64,000 bases of DNA from Alistipes montrealensis (GCF_018362775.1 NZ_JAGYXY010000006.1:1-64000), one strand, 5' to 3'. Counted from the stretch's first letter, positions 7,301 through 16,239 are shown. Notes: a model not told the origin generated them from the letters alone. A program made the numbers and translations.

Positions 7301-9667
7301 CTAATACAGATTAAACCGTAAGCCGATATAGAACTTGCGCCCCATGAGCGGCCCCCAGACGTTCATCGAATTGAACTTGTAATCGTAGGGGTCCTGCGCA
7401 TTGAGGATCGGGTCCTTCTGGCGGTAGTCGGCGATATTCTCGCACCCGGCGTAGATGTCGAACTTGCCTACCTTGCGGCTCACCTGCGCGAAAAACATCG
7501 GGTAACGGGGCGAATAGTAACTGTCGTCGAGGTTGCCCGTCTGCGTCGGAATGCGCGAAGGACCGTTGAGCTGCGCCGTAGCGTCGAAGACCCAGCGGCG
7601 GAACTTCGTGGCATACTGGATATTCAACAGCGTTTTGTACTGGCTTACCAGCGGCCTCTCCACACGGGCCGAACTGCCGTCGGCGCGCTTGATCGTCATC
7701 TCGCTGTCCGTATAGCGGAACGTAGCGAAGATATCAAGCCGCTCGACCGGCGACCACGAGAAGTCGATCTGGTAGGTGTCGGTATACGAACGGCCGTCGG
7801 TGTCGTAGAATACGATCCGATCGGCATACATCTCCTGATCGGCCACGATCGAGTTGTAGAACTGCGTACGGAAATAGTCGAAACTCAGCGTCGCGTCGCC
7901 CTGCTTCACCAGTCCGAAGGTTTGCGTCAGGCTTCCGCCGACGGTCAGGGCCTTCTCCATGCGGTCGAATTTCCGGAAATCGAATTTCCCGGATTCGTTG
8001 TCGAGGAACGTGATCGCCCGGCCCGTAGCCAGTACGCCGATATTGTCCGTAATGACGTTCGTCGAGCGGTAACCCAGGCCCGCCGAACCGCGCAGCGTCG
8101 TCGAAGGGGTGATATTCCATTTCAGGTGGCCGCGGGGCGTCACAAAGAAACGGTCGTAATAGTGGTTGTAATCGCCGCGGACTCCGGCCACGATCGAAAA
8201 CTTGTCCTTGATGGCATAGGTATACTCGGCATAGGCTCCCGCCTCGCGCTCGTTGCGGTCGAAATTGTAGTCGCGGACGCTGTTGGCGGCGATCCACGGC
8301 GTCGGGTTGAGCAGTTTCTCGCGGTAGTAATCCAGATGCCCCTGCACCCCGACGATCAGCGACGACCGATAGGTGAAATAGTGGTTGTACATCAGATTCA
8401 GCGCCAGCGAATTCTGGTTGCCCGTATAGTCGTTCAGCCCGAAATAGGCGTCTTCGCTGAAATGGTCGAAGTCGGCGACGAACGCCAGGTTCGAACGCAT
8501 TTCGTCCTGCTCGTCGGGATCGTAAACCGACGGACCGACAGGCATACCTATCTTAAAATAGCCGTTGGCGTTGCGGTTGCGGATGTGCGACCCGTAGAGC
8601 GGCATTTTCTTGTCGCCGGCTCTCCAGTCCCAGTCCTGCTCCATCTCCTCGCGCATGGCCTTCGTGTCCTTGTAGTCGAGCATGCCGCCCAGGCGGTTTT
8701 CCTGCACGAACTTCCAGCCCCAGCGAATCTGCGTGCCGTTGTCAGCGGCGTAGAGCCATTTGTTGGCCACGTTGATCTGGTCGGCCTTCGGCAGGTCGCG
8801 GAATCCGTCGTGGTTGTGATCCATCTTCCGCACGTCGGTATCCATCGAGCCGTGAAGCAGGATGACGCTCGACAACTTCTTGTCTTTCGTGACGGGAAAA
8901 GCCGTCGAAATATTGGCCTCGGGACGCAGTTCGTCGTCGAGGTAAAGGTTCACGAACAGCCGTTCGTCGTCCGTAGGCTTGCGGTGTTCGAGGTTAATCT
9001 GCCCCGTGATGGCCTCATGGCCCGCCGTGACCGAAGCCACGCCCTTCGACACCTGGATCGAATTGAGCCACATGCCCGGCGTGTAACTCAGCCCGTAGGG
9101 AGCGCTCAGGCCCCGCATGATGGGACGGTTCTCGTCGAGTATCTGCGTATAGGTTCCGGCCAGTCCCAGCATCTTGATCTGCCGGGCGCCCGATATGGCG
9201 TCGCTGTAACCGACGGTCACCGAAGCCGAATTTTCGAACGACTCGGCCAGGTTGCAGCAGGCCATCTTACAGAGGCCCGCAAAGGAGATCATCTCGCCTT
9301 TGACGATCCCGTCGCGCTTGACGAAATTGCCGCTGAGGTTGCCCTCGACAACGACGCCTTCCAGCGCCACGCCCTCCGAACGGAGCGTAAATTCGACCTT
9401 GTCGACGCCGTTTTTCACATTCAGCGTGTCGTTGACAAAGCCCAGGTACGAGGCTACGAGTTTATCGTACCCCTTCACGCGGTGTACGAGAAATGCGCCC
9501 TGTGCGTCGGTGCTGGCCCCGATGGTCGTGCCGGCCCAGTAGACCGAAGCCCCGATGAGCGGTTGACGGTCGGCATCGCGGACCACGCCCCTCAAATCCT
9601 GTGCGCTCAGGGAACCGCACACGGCGAAGGCAGAAATAGATAATACGGTGTATTTGAAAAATTTCAT
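7301..9667 (-). CDS. TonB-dependent outer-membrane receptor, probably for metal
   Basis: 788 residues: signal peptide (cleaved after SLSAQ), a CarboxypepD_reg-like domain (about residues 25-105), a plug domain containing CCNLAESFENSASVTVGYSD, and a long C-terminal beta-barrel ending in an aromatic residue (RFNLY). The receptor imports ligands across the outer membrane with energy from TonB-ExbBD. The type with a CCNLAESF plug is often found beside HMA proteins or metal ATPases in Bacteroidota, and here it lies between an HMA protein and a Cys/His-rich protein, so a metal or metallophore ligand is likely. It is not of the longer SusC type and has no SusD partner. Confidence 0.85.
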   Translation of the reverse strand: MKFFKYTVLSISAFAVCGSLSAQDLRGVVRDADRQPLIGASVYWAGTTIGASTDAQGAFLVHRVKGYDKLVASYLGFVNDTLNVKNGVDKVEFTLRSEGVALEGVVVEGNLSGNFVKRDGIVKGEMISFAGLCKMACCNLAESFENSASVTVGYSDAISGARQIKMLGLAGTYTQILDENRPIMRGLSAPYGLSYTPGMWLNSIQVSKGVASVTAGHEAITGQINLEHRKPTDDERLFVNLYLDDELRPEANISTAFPVTKDKKLSSVILLHGSMDTDVRKMDHNHDGFRDLPKADQINVANKWLYAADNGTQIRWGWKFVQENRLGGMLDYKDTKAMREEMEQDWDWRAGDKKMPLYGSHIRNRNANGYFKIGMPVGPSVYDPDEQDEMRSNLAFVADFDHFSEDAYFGLNDYTGNQNSLALNLMYNHYFTYRSSLIVGVQGHLDYYREKLLNPTPWIAANSVRDYNFDRNEREAGAYAEYTYAIKDKFSIVAGVRGDYNHYYDRFFVTPRGHLKWNITPSTTLRGSAGLGYRSTNVITDNIGVLATGRAITFLDNESGKFDFRKFDRMEKALTVGGSLTQTFGLVKQGDATLSFDYFRTQFYNSIVADQEMYADRIVFYDTDGRSYTDTYQIDFSWSPVERLDIFATFRYTDSEMTIKRADGSSARVERPLVSQYKTLLNIQYATKFRRWVFDATAQLNGPSRIPTQTGNLDDSYYSPRYPMFFAQVSRKVGKFDIYAGCENIADYRQKDPILNAQDPYDYKFNSMNVWGPLMGRKFYIGLRFNLY

Positions 9668-9732
9668 GAAAATCCGTTATTGGTTAAAACTGATTACGGA
9701 CCGGCGCACACAGCACCGGTCCCGAAGGTGTT

Positions 9733-10158
9733 TTAAGCCAATACGGGAGGAGCCCGGAAGCCGACGGGCAGGATGCAGGCTTCGCGTATCAGAGGTACAT
9801 GCCTCTGGACAACCTCCTCGCGCAACTGGGGAACGTGTGCAGGACACGGACACTCCACGGCGAGTGCAGGCGGCAGGTCGAGGACGATGCAGCGTATGTA
9901 TTTCTCGTTATTGTCGGAGTTCGACGTAACGTAAAGTTCGACATCGGTCGAATGGTGGTTGCCGCAGCAGGGGGCGCGCATCGCACCGTCGTGCGCCGAC
10001 TGAACGTCCGCCGGATGCTGGCAATGGGTACAGCACACGTGCTCCGTGCGGGCCTTCATCGACACGCACTTACACGTCAGCGACGCCAAAGCCATCCCCG
10101 CCGTCGCAAAAAGATAGACGGCGAGCAACAACAGCGATATGACCCTTTTCAGTTTCAC
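9733..10158 (-). CDS. Small Cys/His-rich membrane-anchored protein
   Basis: 141 residues starting at a GTG whose first base overlaps the preceding stop codon. One N-terminal hydrophobic segment (VISLLLLAVYLFATAGMALA) is followed by a cysteine/histidine-rich region: CKC, CCTHCQH, CCGNHH, and further on DLPPAL and CPCPAH. It resembles what I recall as the HYC_CC_PP family of Bacteroidota, found upstream of TonB receptors. The ligand sets suggest metal binding outside the cytoplasm; the function has not been shown. Start chosen because it gives a clean signal/anchor and couples to the PqqD-like gene. Confidence 0.65.
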   Translation of the reverse strand: MKLKRVISLLLLAVYLFATAGMALASLTCKCVSMKARTEHVCCTHCQHPADVQSAHDGAMRAPCCGNHHSTDVELYVTSNSDNNEKYIRCIVLDLPPALAVECPCPAHVPQLREEVVQRHVPLIREACILPVGFRAPPVLA

Positions 10159-10430
10159 TATTCTTCTACGATTCCGCATTCGGCAAGGCTCGCGATCCAC
10201 CGCCCGGCATCCTGCAAAGCGGTTTCAGCGTCGACCTCGTAACATTCGGTCAGCAGCAGCGCGGCGTCCGCAGCCGTAAACTCGCGGCCCCGAAGCTTCT
10301 CCCACAGATACATCGACGAAGGATTGAGCGACACGATGCGTGTCATATCGGCGGCGCCTCCGCGTCCCGGCATCACGATCACGTGCTCACCGGCCATCTC
10401 CCGGACCTTGTATTCTTCGCGTATCTTCAT
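10158..10430 (-). CDS. PqqD-like protein (RRE-type winged helix)
   Basis: 90 residues from the ATG at 10430. The segment MTRIVSLNPSSMYLWEKLRG followed by helices and GIVEE fits the PqqD fold, the RiPP recognition element that holds precursor peptides for modifying enzymes. No radical SAM or other peptide-modifying gene is adjacent. The stop codon overlaps the start of the Cys/His-rich protein gene, so the two proteins are made together. An in-frame TTG at 10454 lies within the promoter-like sequence and is unlikely to be the start. Confidence 0.7.
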   Translation of the reverse strand: MKIREEYKVREMAGEHVIVMPGRGGAADMTRIVSLNPSSMYLWEKLRGREFTAADAALLLTECYEVDAETALQDAGRWIASLAECGIVEE

Positions 10431-10451
10431 CTTCCGAATATTCGATTTTTG

Positions 10452-10459
10452 CAAAAATA
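10452..10459 (-). promoter_or_regulatory. -7 box upstream of the PqqD-like gene
   Basis: Minus-strand TATTTTTG, 21 bases before the ATG. No good TTTG is found at the usual distance upstream. Confidence 0.4.
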
Positions 10460-10491
10460 CGAAAAATTCCCCAAACTGCCTAATTTTTCAC

Positions 10492-10542
10492 AAAACCGCA
10501 CGCAATTCGGCTTTGCAGCCGTCCGGCTTTTTCGTACCTTTG
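10492..10542 (+). promoter_or_regulatory. recQ promoter P1, first copy of a 51-base direct repeat
   Basis: Copy 1 of a near-identical 51-base repeat beginning AAAACCGCACGCAAT. It contains -33 TTTG (10512-10515), 19-base spacer, -7 TACCTTTG (10535-10542). Transcripts from here would have a leader of about 90 bases that contains the second copy. Confidence 0.8.
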
Positions 10543-10580
10543 GTGTCGTAACGACACTTCCATTCGTCGGAAGGCTGTAT

Positions 10581-10631
10581 AAAACCGCACGCAATCCGGT
10601 TTTGCACCCATCCGGCTTTTTCGTACCTTTG
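10581..10631 (+). promoter_or_regulatory. recQ promoter P2, second copy of the 51-base repeat
   Basis: Copy 2, offset by 89 bases, with -33 TTTG (10601-10604), 19-base spacer, -7 TACCTTTG (10624-10631). The recQ ATG begins 5 bases after the -7 box, so P2 should give a leaderless mRNA. Confidence 0.8.
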
Positions 10632-10635
10632 TGCT

Positions 10636-12588
10636 ATGGAACCGACCGCGGACAAAATATACGAAGTGCTCCGGCGCTACTGGGGCTTCACCACCTTCCG
10701 CCCCGTGCAGGAGCAGATCATCCGCGCGGCGATGGAAGGGCGCGACACACTGGCCCTGATGCCCACAGGCGGCGGCAAGTCGCTGACCTACCAGGTTCCG
10801 ACGCTTGCCCGCGAAGGGCTCTGCATCGTCGTCACACCGCTCATCGCCCTGATGAAAGACCAGGTCGACCGCCTCCGGGCCCGGGCCGTCCCGGCCGTGG
10901 CGATCCATTCGGGGCTCTCGCCGCGCCAGATCGACATCGCGCTGGACAACTGCGCCTACGGCGACGTAAAGTTCCTCTACGTGGCTCCCGAACGGCTGGC
11001 TACCGAGGCGTTCCGCCTGCGCGTGGTGCGCATGAACGTCTCGCTCATCGCCGTCGACGAGGCTCACTGCATCTCGCAGTGGGGCTACGATTTCCGCCCT
11101 TCGTACCTGCGCATCGCCGAACTGCGCGAAAAGCTCCCGGGCGTTCCCGTGCTGGCGCTCACCGCCTCGGCCACCCGCCTGGTGGCCGACGACATCATGC
11201 GCCATCTGAAATTTGCCGAACCGCACATCCTGCGCAGCAGCTTCGCACGCCCCAACCTCTCGTACAGCGTCCGCCGTACCGACGACAAAAACGGCCAGTT
11301 GCTGCGACTGGTCCACAACGTCCCCGGCACGGGCATCGTCTATGTGCGCACGCGGGAAGGGACCGAGCAGGTCGCCGACTTCCTGCGACAGGAAGGGGTA
11401 ACGGCCGCGGCCTACCACGGCGGGCTGGGCCACGCCGAGCGGTCGCTCCGGCAGGAGGAGTGGCTCTCGGGCAAAGTCCGCGTGATGGTCGCCACCAACG
11501 CTTTCGGCATGGGCATCGACAAAGCGGACGTGCGCTTCGTGGTCCACTACGCGATGTGCGACTCGCTCGAAAGCTACTACCAGGAGGCCGGCCGTGCAGG
11601 CCGCGACTCACAGCGGGCCTATGCCCTGCTGCTGGTCGCATCGGACGACAGCGACCGCATTTCGCGGCGTTTCGAGCTGGAATTTCCCCCGCTGGAAAAG
11701 ATCAAGGATATTTACGAAAGGGTCTGCTCCTACCTGCAGATCGGCATCGGCGACGGCGGCGAAGCGTCGTTTCTGTTCAACATCCACGACTTCTGCGCCC
11801 GCGAACACCTCTATTCGGGAACGGTCCAGAGTGCCCTCAAACTGCTCCAGCAGAACGGCTACATGACCCTTACCGACGCACAGGAAAACCCCGCACGGGT
11901 GATGTTCTGCGTCAGCCGCGACGAATTGTACAAACTCCGCGTGCAGCGCGACGAACTGGACCACTTCATCCGCACCCTGCTGAGGCTCTACAACGGGGTC
12001 TTCACCGAGTTCCGGCCCATCGACGAAGGCGAACTGGCCACCTGGAGCGGCTACACCGTCGAGCGCGTCAGGGAATTGCTCAAACGGCTCTGGCAGTTGC
12101 GCGTGATCCGTTACGTCCCCTCGAACCGTTCGCCAATCCTTTTCATGAACGAAGAACGCCTGCCCCGCGCCGACCTTTACATCGCCCCCGAGACCTACAA
12201 GCGGCGGCAGGAGCTGATGCGCGAACGCTTCGAGCAGATGATCGCCTACGCCGCCAACGAGGAGCAGTGCCGCAGCGCCGTGCTCGAAAAGTATTTCGGC
12301 GAAGAGACGCCCGCGCCGTGCGGAGTCTGCGACGTGTGCCTCGCCCGCAAACGGGCCGCGAAAGCCGCCGGGCGAACCCCCGGAACACCCGGCATCCCCG
12401 CGCCCGGCGACGAGGCCTCCCTGCGCGAAAAACTCCTGGCGCGCCTCGCACGCTCCCCGGCCGACCCGCGCCAACTCGCCGCCGAACTGGCCTGTTCCCC
12501 CGACCGGCTGACTGAAGTCGTGCGCGAACTGCTCGGGGAAGGCAAAATCGCCACCGGCAAAGAAGGAATATTGAAACTTTTTCCGTAA
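10636..12588 (+). CDS. recQ: ATP-dependent DNA helicase RecQ
   Basis: 650 residues. Superfamily 2 motifs are intact: the RecQ motif 0 region YWGFTTFRPVQEQII (15-29), Walker A GGGKS (45-49), DEAH with CISQWGYDFRPSY (141-157), and the arginine-finger motif QEAGRAGRDSQ. A zinc site follows (CRS...CGVCDVC) in the RQC region, then a winged helix and a short C-terminal helical domain instead of a clear HRDC. RecQ unwinds 3'-tailed DNA in recombination and fork repair. It is driven by a duplicated promoter and followed 21 bases later by a 3'-5' exonuclease gene. Confidence 0.95.
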   Translation: MEPTADKIYEVLRRYWGFTTFRPVQEQIIRAAMEGRDTLALMPTGGGKSLTYQVPTLAREGLCIVVTPLIALMKDQVDRLRARAVPAVAIHSGLSPRQIDIALDNCAYGDVKFLYVAPERLATEAFRLRVVRMNVSLIAVDEAHCISQWGYDFRPSYLRIAELREKLPGVPVLALTASATRLVADDIMRHLKFAEPHILRSSFARPNLSYSVRRTDDKNGQLLRLVHNVPGTGIVYVRTREGTEQVADFLRQEGVTAAAYHGGLGHAERSLRQEEWLSGKVRVMVATNAFGMGIDKADVRFVVHYAMCDSLESYYQEAGRAGRDSQRAYALLLVASDDSDRISRRFELEFPPLEKIKDIYERVCSYLQIGIGDGGEASFLFNIHDFCAREHLYSGTVQSALKLLQQNGYMTLTDAQENPARVMFCVSRDELYKLRVQRDELDHFIRTLLRLYNGVFTEFRPIDEGELATWSGYTVERVRELLKRLWQLRVIRYVPSNRSPILFMNEERLPRADLYIAPETYKRRQELMRERFEQMIAYAANEEQCRSAVLEKYFGEETPAPCGVCDVCLARKRAAKAAGRTPGTPGIPAPGDEASLREKLLARLARSPADPRQLAAELACSPDRLTEVVRELLGEGKIATGKEGILKLFP

Positions 12589-12609
12589 TTTTGCAGGAAC
12601 ATCCGTCCA

Positions 12610-13218
12610 ATGACTACAGTAAATAATTTCATCGATAAAATCAGCAACGAGCAAACCGCCCTGCTCCCGGCCATCGAGTTCCGGGGAGAAATCCGTATCG
12701 TCGAGCAGGAGCGCGACATCGCCGCGGCCTGCAAGCTGCTCGCCGAGCAGTCCGTCATCGGCTTCGACACCGAGACGCGCCCTTCGTTCCGCCCGGGCGT
12801 AACGTTCCGCGTATCGCTGCTGCAACTCTCCACACCGAAGGTCTGCTTCCTGTTCCGGCTCAACAAAATTCCGCTCGCCAAACCGATCCTGCAACTGCTC
12901 GAAGACAAAAAAGTCCTCAAGATCGGCGCCGACGTTGCGGGCGACCTGCGCTCGCTGCGCCAGATCCGCCATTTCCGCGACGGAGGCTTCGTCGACCTGC
13001 AGAGCATCGCCTCGGAATGGGGCATCGGGGAGAAGAGTCTGCGCAAACTCTCGGCCATCGTGCTGGGACAGCGCGTCTCGAAAGCCCAGCGGCTGAGCAA
13101 CTGGGAAGCCACGACCCTCACCGACAAGCAGCAGCTTTACGCCGCGACCGACGCATGGGTCTGCACCCGTATTTACGAGCAGTTGCTCCGCACACCGAAA
13201 AAACCGATCCGTAAATGA
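12610..13218 (+). CDS. 3'-5' exonuclease, DEDD family (WRN/RNase D-like)
   Basis: 202 residues. Exo I motif GFDTETRP holds Asp53 and Glu55, Exo II is KIGADVAGDL, and Exo III is YAATDAW with Tyr and Asp four apart (DEDDy). Length and layout match the stand-alone exonucleases related to the exonuclease domain of human Werner protein. It lies 21 bases after recQ and its stop overlaps the methyltransferase start (ATGA at 13215-13218), so it is co-expressed with both. Whether it acts on DNA with RecQ or on RNA cannot be told from sequence. Confidence 0.9.
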   Translation: MTTVNNFIDKISNEQTALLPAIEFRGEIRIVEQERDIAAACKLLAEQSVIGFDTETRPSFRPGVTFRVSLLQLSTPKVCFLFRLNKIPLAKPILQLLEDKKVLKIGADVAGDLRSLRQIRHFRDGGFVDLQSIASEWGIGEKSLRKLSAIVLGQRVSKAQRLSNWEATTLTDKQQLYAATDAWVCTRIYEQLLRTPKKPIRK

Positions 13219-14414
13219 TACCGCAAATTTACCTGCGCAAAGGCAAGGAGGAATCGCTCCTGCGCCGCCACCCGTGGATTTTCTCGGGAGCCATCGACCA
13301 CATCCAAGCCGAAGAAGAGTCCGATTTCGCCGAAGGGGCCCTCGTCGAGGTCTACACCCGTCAGGGCGACTTCATGGCCCTGGGCCACTACCAGATCGGA
13401 TCGATCGCCGTGCGCGTGCTCACGTTCGAACGCGAAGAGATCGACCAGACGTGGTGGAACCTCCGGATCGCCGTGGCCTACGATGTCCGCCGTACGCTCG
13501 GCCTTACGGACAATCCCTCCACGACCTGCTACCGTCTCGTCCACGGCGAAGGCGACTCGCTGCCGGGGCTGGTCGTCGACATCTACGGCTCGACGGCCGT
13601 CATCCAGTGCCACTCGGCCGGCATGTACTACGCGCGGCTGCAAATCGCCGAAGCGCTGCGCTCGGTCTACGGCGAACGCCTCACGGCCATCTACGACAAA
13701 TCGTCGCAGACGCTCCCCTTCAAGGCCGCCCTCGGGGCAGTCGACGGCTACCTGTGGGGATCGTCCGACCATGCGTCGCATATCGTCGTGGAGAACGGCG
13801 AACAATTCTACGTCAACTGGGAGAAAGGCCAGAAAACGGGCTTTTTCCTCGACCAGCGCGAAAACCGCCAACTGGTGAAACGCTACTCCAAGGGCCGCAA
13901 CGTACTCAACACCTTCTGCTACACGGGCGGATTCTCGGTCTACGCCCTTTCGGGCGGCGCCCGGAAGGTCTGCTCGGTGGACTCCTCGGAGCGTGCCGTA
14001 GCGCTGGCCACGGAGAACATGGAACTCAACTTCGGCAAAGGCGCCGAATGCTGCGAAATCGCCGCCGACGCCATCGACTACCTCAAAGACATCGGCGACA
14101 AATACGACCTGATCATCCTCGACCCACCGGCCTTCGCCAAGCACCACAAAGTGCTGGGCAACGCCATGCAGGGTTACAAACGACTCAACGCCCGGGCCCT
14201 GTCGCAGATTCGCCCCGGCGGAATCCTCTTCACCTTCTCCTGCTCGCAGGCCGTATCGAAGGAGTTATTCCGCACGACGGTCTTTTCGGCCGCCGCTATC
14301 GCAGGCCGCAAGGTCCGCATCCTCCACCAACTGACGCAGCCCGCCGACCATCCGATCAACATCTACCACCCCGAAGGCGAATACCTCAAGGGGTTGGTAC
14401 TATACGTCGAATAA
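13215..14414 (+). CDS. RlmI-like 23S rRNA (cytosine-C5) methyltransferase
   Basis: 399 residues: an N-terminal PUA domain (LRKGKEESLLRRHPWIFSGAI), a middle EEHUD-like region, and a class I SAM-dependent methyltransferase with GFFLDQRENR, VLNTFCYTGGFSVYAL (SAM loop) and the catalytic-site motif DPPAFAKH. This is the E. coli RlmI (m5C1962) architecture. Some Bacteroidota members may modify other positions, so the exact target is inferred. The start overlaps the exonuclease stop by four bases. Confidence 0.85.
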   Translation: MIPQIYLRKGKEESLLRRHPWIFSGAIDHIQAEEESDFAEGALVEVYTRQGDFMALGHYQIGSIAVRVLTFEREEIDQTWWNLRIAVAYDVRRTLGLTDNPSTTCYRLVHGEGDSLPGLVVDIYGSTAVIQCHSAGMYYARLQIAEALRSVYGERLTAIYDKSSQTLPFKAALGAVDGYLWGSSDHASHIVVENGEQFYVNWEKGQKTGFFLDQRENRQLVKRYSKGRNVLNTFCYTGGFSVYALSGGARKVCSVDSSERAVALATENMELNFGKGAECCEIAADAIDYLKDIGDKYDLIILDPPAFAKHHKVLGNAMQGYKRLNARALSQIRPGGILFTFSCSQAVSKELFRTTVFSAAAIAGRKVRILHQLTQPADHPINIYHPEGEYLKGLVLYVE

Positions 14415-14416
14415 CC

Positions 14417-15259
14417 ATGAAAAAACTGCTCGCCACCCTCTTTGCGCTCCCCCTTGTCTTCGCGGCCAGGGCACAGAGCCGCACCGAAGTCTACACGTTC
14501 CCGAGCAAAATCCTCGGAACCGAAAAGAGCTGCACGGTCTACCTGCCCGACGGCTACGACCGCTCGCTGGAGTCCTACCCCGTGCTCTACCTGCTCCACG
14601 GCGCCGGAGGCTGCCACACCGACTGGACCCGGAAAGGCTACATGCGCCGCATCACCGACGAAACGATCGCCTCGGGGATGGCCCGGCCGATGATCGTCGT
14701 CATGCCCGACGCCGCCGGCGAAGGCGAGGACTACAAGGGCAAACACATGGGATACTTCGACGTTCCGGGCTGGAACTACGAACAGTTCTTTTTCGAGGAA
14801 TTCCTGCCTGCCGTCGAATCGAAGTACCGTATCACAGCCGACAAGCAGCACCGCGCCATTTCGGGCCTCTCGATGGGCGGCGGCGGAACGGCGGCCTATG
14901 CCCTGCGCCACCCCGGGGTTTTCAGTTCGGCCTGCCCGATGAGCGGCCTGCTGGACACGTTCCCCAGCGCGCGCAACTACGACAATGCGTTCCAGAAATC
15001 CGTCGCCGACAACTCCCCCGTCGCGATGCTGCGCAACATGCCCGACGACCAGTTGGACGGCGTACGTTCGGTCCGCTGGTGGGTCGACTGCGGCGACGAC
15101 GATTTTCTCTGGAAATCGAACGTCGATTTCTACTCGCTCATGCGCCAGCGTAACATCCCGCTGCAATACCGCATGCGCGACGGCGGCCACACGTGGCGCT
15201 ACTGGGAGACGGTACTGCCCGACGTGCTGACGTTCGTCTCGGCCGGGTTCGGCAAATAA
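14417..15259 (+). CDS. Secreted alpha/beta-hydrolase, esterase (S-formylglutathione hydrolase/feruloyl esterase-like)
   Basis: 280 residues from the ATG 2 bases after the methyltransferase stop. The signal peptide ends at ARAQ. The catalytic serine lies in GLSMGG, preceded by the oxyanion-hole region LLHGAGG; the histidine is in GGHTWRYW, and an acidic candidate is in DCGDDDF. The family (PF00756, putative esterase) includes feruloyl and acetyl-xylan esterases and trehalose mycolyltransferases. The periplasmic location and lack of a carbohydrate locus leave the substrate open. Confidence 0.85.
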   Translation: MKKLLATLFALPLVFAARAQSRTEVYTFPSKILGTEKSCTVYLPDGYDRSLESYPVLYLLHGAGGCHTDWTRKGYMRRITDETIASGMARPMIVVMPDAAGEGEDYKGKHMGYFDVPGWNYEQFFFEEFLPAVESKYRITADKQHRAISGLSMGGGGTAAYALRHPGVFSSACPMSGLLDTFPSARNYDNAFQKSVADNSPVAMLRNMPDDQLDGVRSVRWWVDCGDDDFLWKSNVDFYSLMRQRNIPLQYRMRDGGHTWRYWETVLPDVLTFVSAGFGK

Positions 15260-15281
15260 CCGCCGGCCCCGCGCAAACCAC

Positions 15282-15319
15282 AAAAAAGGTCCCGGAACTG
15301 CCGGGACCTTTTCTATTTT
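15282..15319. terminator. Bidirectional terminator
   Basis: Stem AAAAGGTCCCGG/CCGGGACCTTTT with loop AACTG, A-run on the left and T-rich tract on the right. It separates the convergent esterase and beta-propeller genes and overlaps the latter's stop codon region. Confidence 0.8.
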
Positions 15320-16173
15320 ACCTTCTCGAAAACGTAGACTTCGTGAACCTCGCCGTCGTAGCCCGGATAAAATCCCCGGGGCATGCCGAGCACGATCCGC
15401 GCCCCGCGGTTGGCCAGCACCAGCAGTTCGTCCGTCGCAGGGTCGACAGCCAGTCCTTCGATCTCTCCGGCACGGCGGAAATCGGCCATCGAACGCAGCG
15501 GGAGCACCGTGGCATACGACTTTCCGTCGCGCAGGTCGGCAACGTAGAGGTTGTCCGGCTCGTCGAGGTCGGCATCCCCGTCGTCGGCAGAGATCAGCAT
15601 CCGGCCGTCGACCATGAAAATGCCCTGCTGCCATTGCGGGACGGGACGCAGGTGCACCTTGCGGACATACTTGCCCGTCTTCCGGTCATAACCGTAAACA
15701 TAGCGCCCGTCGACCCAGTCGGCCATCCAGACCATATCGCTGTCACGGTCCACGGCCAGCCCGCACACTTCGACCTGCCCCGATTCGGGTTCCCAGTCGA
15801 TCGAACGTTTCCATTTCAGCGTGTTGGCGTCGTAGACCGCCACCTGGATATTCTCGCCGCGGCCGTCGTCGAAAGTCTCGATTCCGGCGTAAATCTCCCC
15901 GTTCCAGACATCGATGTCGCCGATGTGGTTCGCAGCCAGCGGCAACCCGTCGAACGGGCGGTCGTTCCGGGCCACCAGCCGGCCCTGCTTGTCATATTTG
16001 TAGAGCGCCGTACTGCCCGACACATAGTAATAAGCCGAATCGGCGGCAATCCCCTGCCGTCCCTCGACGGGAATCACCTCTTTAAGGCGGTACTCCGTTC
16101 CCAGGGTTTGCGCTGCGAGCGGCATTCCGGCCGCCAGCACCAACATTAACATCAAAACTCGTTTCATAGCCAT
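15313..16173 (-). CDS. Secreted beta-propeller protein (NHL/SMP-30-like)
   Basis: 286 residues with a Sec signal ending LAAQ. The rest is a run of propeller-like strands (GIAADSAYYYVSG, HIGDIDVWNGEIYAG, VCGLAVDRDSDMVWMADW, IEGLAVDPATDELLVLANRG), as in NHL, SMP-30 and esterase-like phytase folds. There are no clear catalytic residues. It has no cysteine lipobox, so it is probably soluble in the periplasm. The Met at residue 3 (16167) is an equally good start. Confidence 0.65.
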   Translation of the reverse strand: MAMKRVLMLMLVLAAGMPLAAQTLGTEYRLKEVIPVEGRQGIAADSAYYYVSGSTALYKYDKQGRLVARNDRPFDGLPLAANHIGDIDVWNGEIYAGIETFDDGRGENIQVAVYDANTLKWKRSIDWEPESGQVEVCGLAVDRDSDMVWMADWVDGRYVYGYDRKTGKYVRKVHLRPVPQWQQGIFMVDGRMLISADDGDADLDEPDNLYVADLRDGKSYATVLPLRSMADFRRAGEIEGLAVDPATDELLVLANRGARIVLGMPRGFYPGYDGEVHEVYVFEKVK

Positions 16174-16194
16174 TTTGTTTATACGTCCTCCGGC

Positions 16195-16239
16195 AAAAAC
16201 AGGGCCGGAGCAGTTTCCCCTTGGAATCCGCTCCGGCCC
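16195..16239 (-). terminator. Terminator after yidC
   Basis: 10-bp GC-rich stem GGGCCGGAGC/GCTCCGGCCC (16202-16211 with 16230-16239); on the minus strand it is followed by a TTTTT tract. Confidence 0.8.

Noticed and set aside
13274..15259. 661-codon frame fusing noncoding sequence to the esterase
   Set aside because: The first 380 codons are out of frame with the clear RlmI-like gene; the esterase begins at 14417 with a signal peptide.
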